Made by a program: the position numbers and the translations under genes. A DNA stretch of 42,059 nucleotides, taken from the NCBI GenBank assembly GCA_015680685.1, contig MNCI01001934.1, forward strand, positions 5,310 to 47,368, in the 5' to 3' direction. This stretch comes from Gnetum montanum. Taxonomy: Eukaryota > Streptophyta > Gnetopsida > Gnetales > Gnetaceae. The stretch's first letter is position 1; each line of letters starts with the position of its first letter. Shown here in pieces: positions 41,485 through 42,059 of this stretch. Below the pieces are notes generated by a model. That model was given only the letters and a program-made list of their open reading frames with translations, did not search any database and was not told where the DNA came from.

Positions 41485-42059
41485 CCTTCTCCTAGCTTGT
41501 TGGATAACTAATCTTCTGATTGGTTAGTCAAATTCCTTGAGAGAGAAGTTAGGAGAGATATTTTTAAGATATTTGGAAATTGTAACTTCCCTATACATCA
41601 CTTAGAAGACTTAACATCTCATTTTGAAGAAGCAAAATTAAAAGGATATATATATATGAAGTAAGTTGCAACTATAGCTTGTATTCCCATGTATTTTAGA
41701 GATTGTATTTTAATTCTCTATAATATTGTAACTACCAAGACCACTTGTCAATCTCTTTTTCTCTTTGGTGGTTGCAACCACCCAAAATTATTGTAACTTA
41801 CCTAATTTGTTGGGCAAGTAGCCTCCCAACTTATTGGCCAAGTAATCCTCTAATTGGTTGGTCAAGTTACTTAGGAGAGAAGTTAGGTGAGATATTTTTA
41901 AACATGTAACTTCCCTACCTACCTTGGAACCCTATAAAAAAGGCTTCAAGGATCAAGGAGGAACATTGGAACTTTTGGGGGGACTACATCATCATCAATT
42001 CTCACACTTGGGAGCAAAGAAGATTTGTAAAGAAGATTCTTTGCAAGATGGCTTGCTAG
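41485..42059 (+). repeat. Candidate LTR, cut by the right edge
   Basis: A U3-like region holds two direct copies of a 115-bp block 334 bp apart (GAGAGAAGTTAGG at 41541 and 41875, each followed by GAGATATTTTTA and TGTAACTTCCCTA). The second is followed by CCCTATAAAAAAGGC (TATA at 41933) and a leader-like AATTCTCACACTTGGGAGCA. This looks like the promoter end of an LTR continuing to the right. Its start and superfamily are not determined. Confidence 0.45.

Overview
The window is plant nuclear DNA made almost entirely of Ty3/gypsy-type LTR retrotransposons, nested and mostly very old. I see no bacterial, organellar or DNA-virus genes. The Tat-type integrase with a second (archaeal-type) RNase H, the stacking of old elements that are still readable, and the strong loss of CpG outside the youngest element suggest a large, heavily methylated plant genome. 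A gymnosperm would fit, but the sequence does not prove it.

Layout. (A) 1-6458, plus: the 3' part of a young, CpG-rich Tat-like element. It has a 1213-codon open frame lacking reverse transcriptase (RT), a 38-bp tandem-repeat UTR, a polypurine tract and a 3' LTR. 6459-8370 holds unidentified decayed DNA with exon-like blocks. (C) 8371-about 22478, minus: an old gag-pro element whose gag is split by element B. (B) 10779-20104, plus: an old gag-pro element with two LTRs of 1878 and 1876 bp and a 5-bp target duplication (GTTTT). It carries a copia-type RT shard in gag and an assembly-related palindrome at 15115-15502. (D) 22479-37708, probably minus: LTR-internal-LTR-internal-LTR, period exactly 2583 bp, without coding capacity. 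(E) 27435-36184, plus: inserted in D, with two 865-bp LTRs, target duplication CAATG/CACTG, a decayed gag and a second ORF with a coiled-coil-like tail, but no pol. 37709-42059 is mostly unidentified: a tRNA-derived SINE-like head near 39918, a CpG-retaining island with a minus-strand TATA box (40380-41230) that is the only candidate host gene edge, and a candidate LTR running off the right end.

How it fits together. None of the five gypsy-type elements contains an RT; the only RT sequence is a 180-bp copia piece inside B. B and C end their protease frame with the same short tail and a stop at the same place. This suggests an inherited, non-autonomous gag-pro lineage rather than independent deletions. 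A, B, C and D share a UTR minisatellite built on a TATGAC..TAAACT core, and A and B share their core promoter although their U3 regions consist of unrelated repeats. The main candidates for something undescribed are therefore a community of RT-less Tat relatives linked by a common UTR module, and LTR U3 regions built from dyad-symmetric units.
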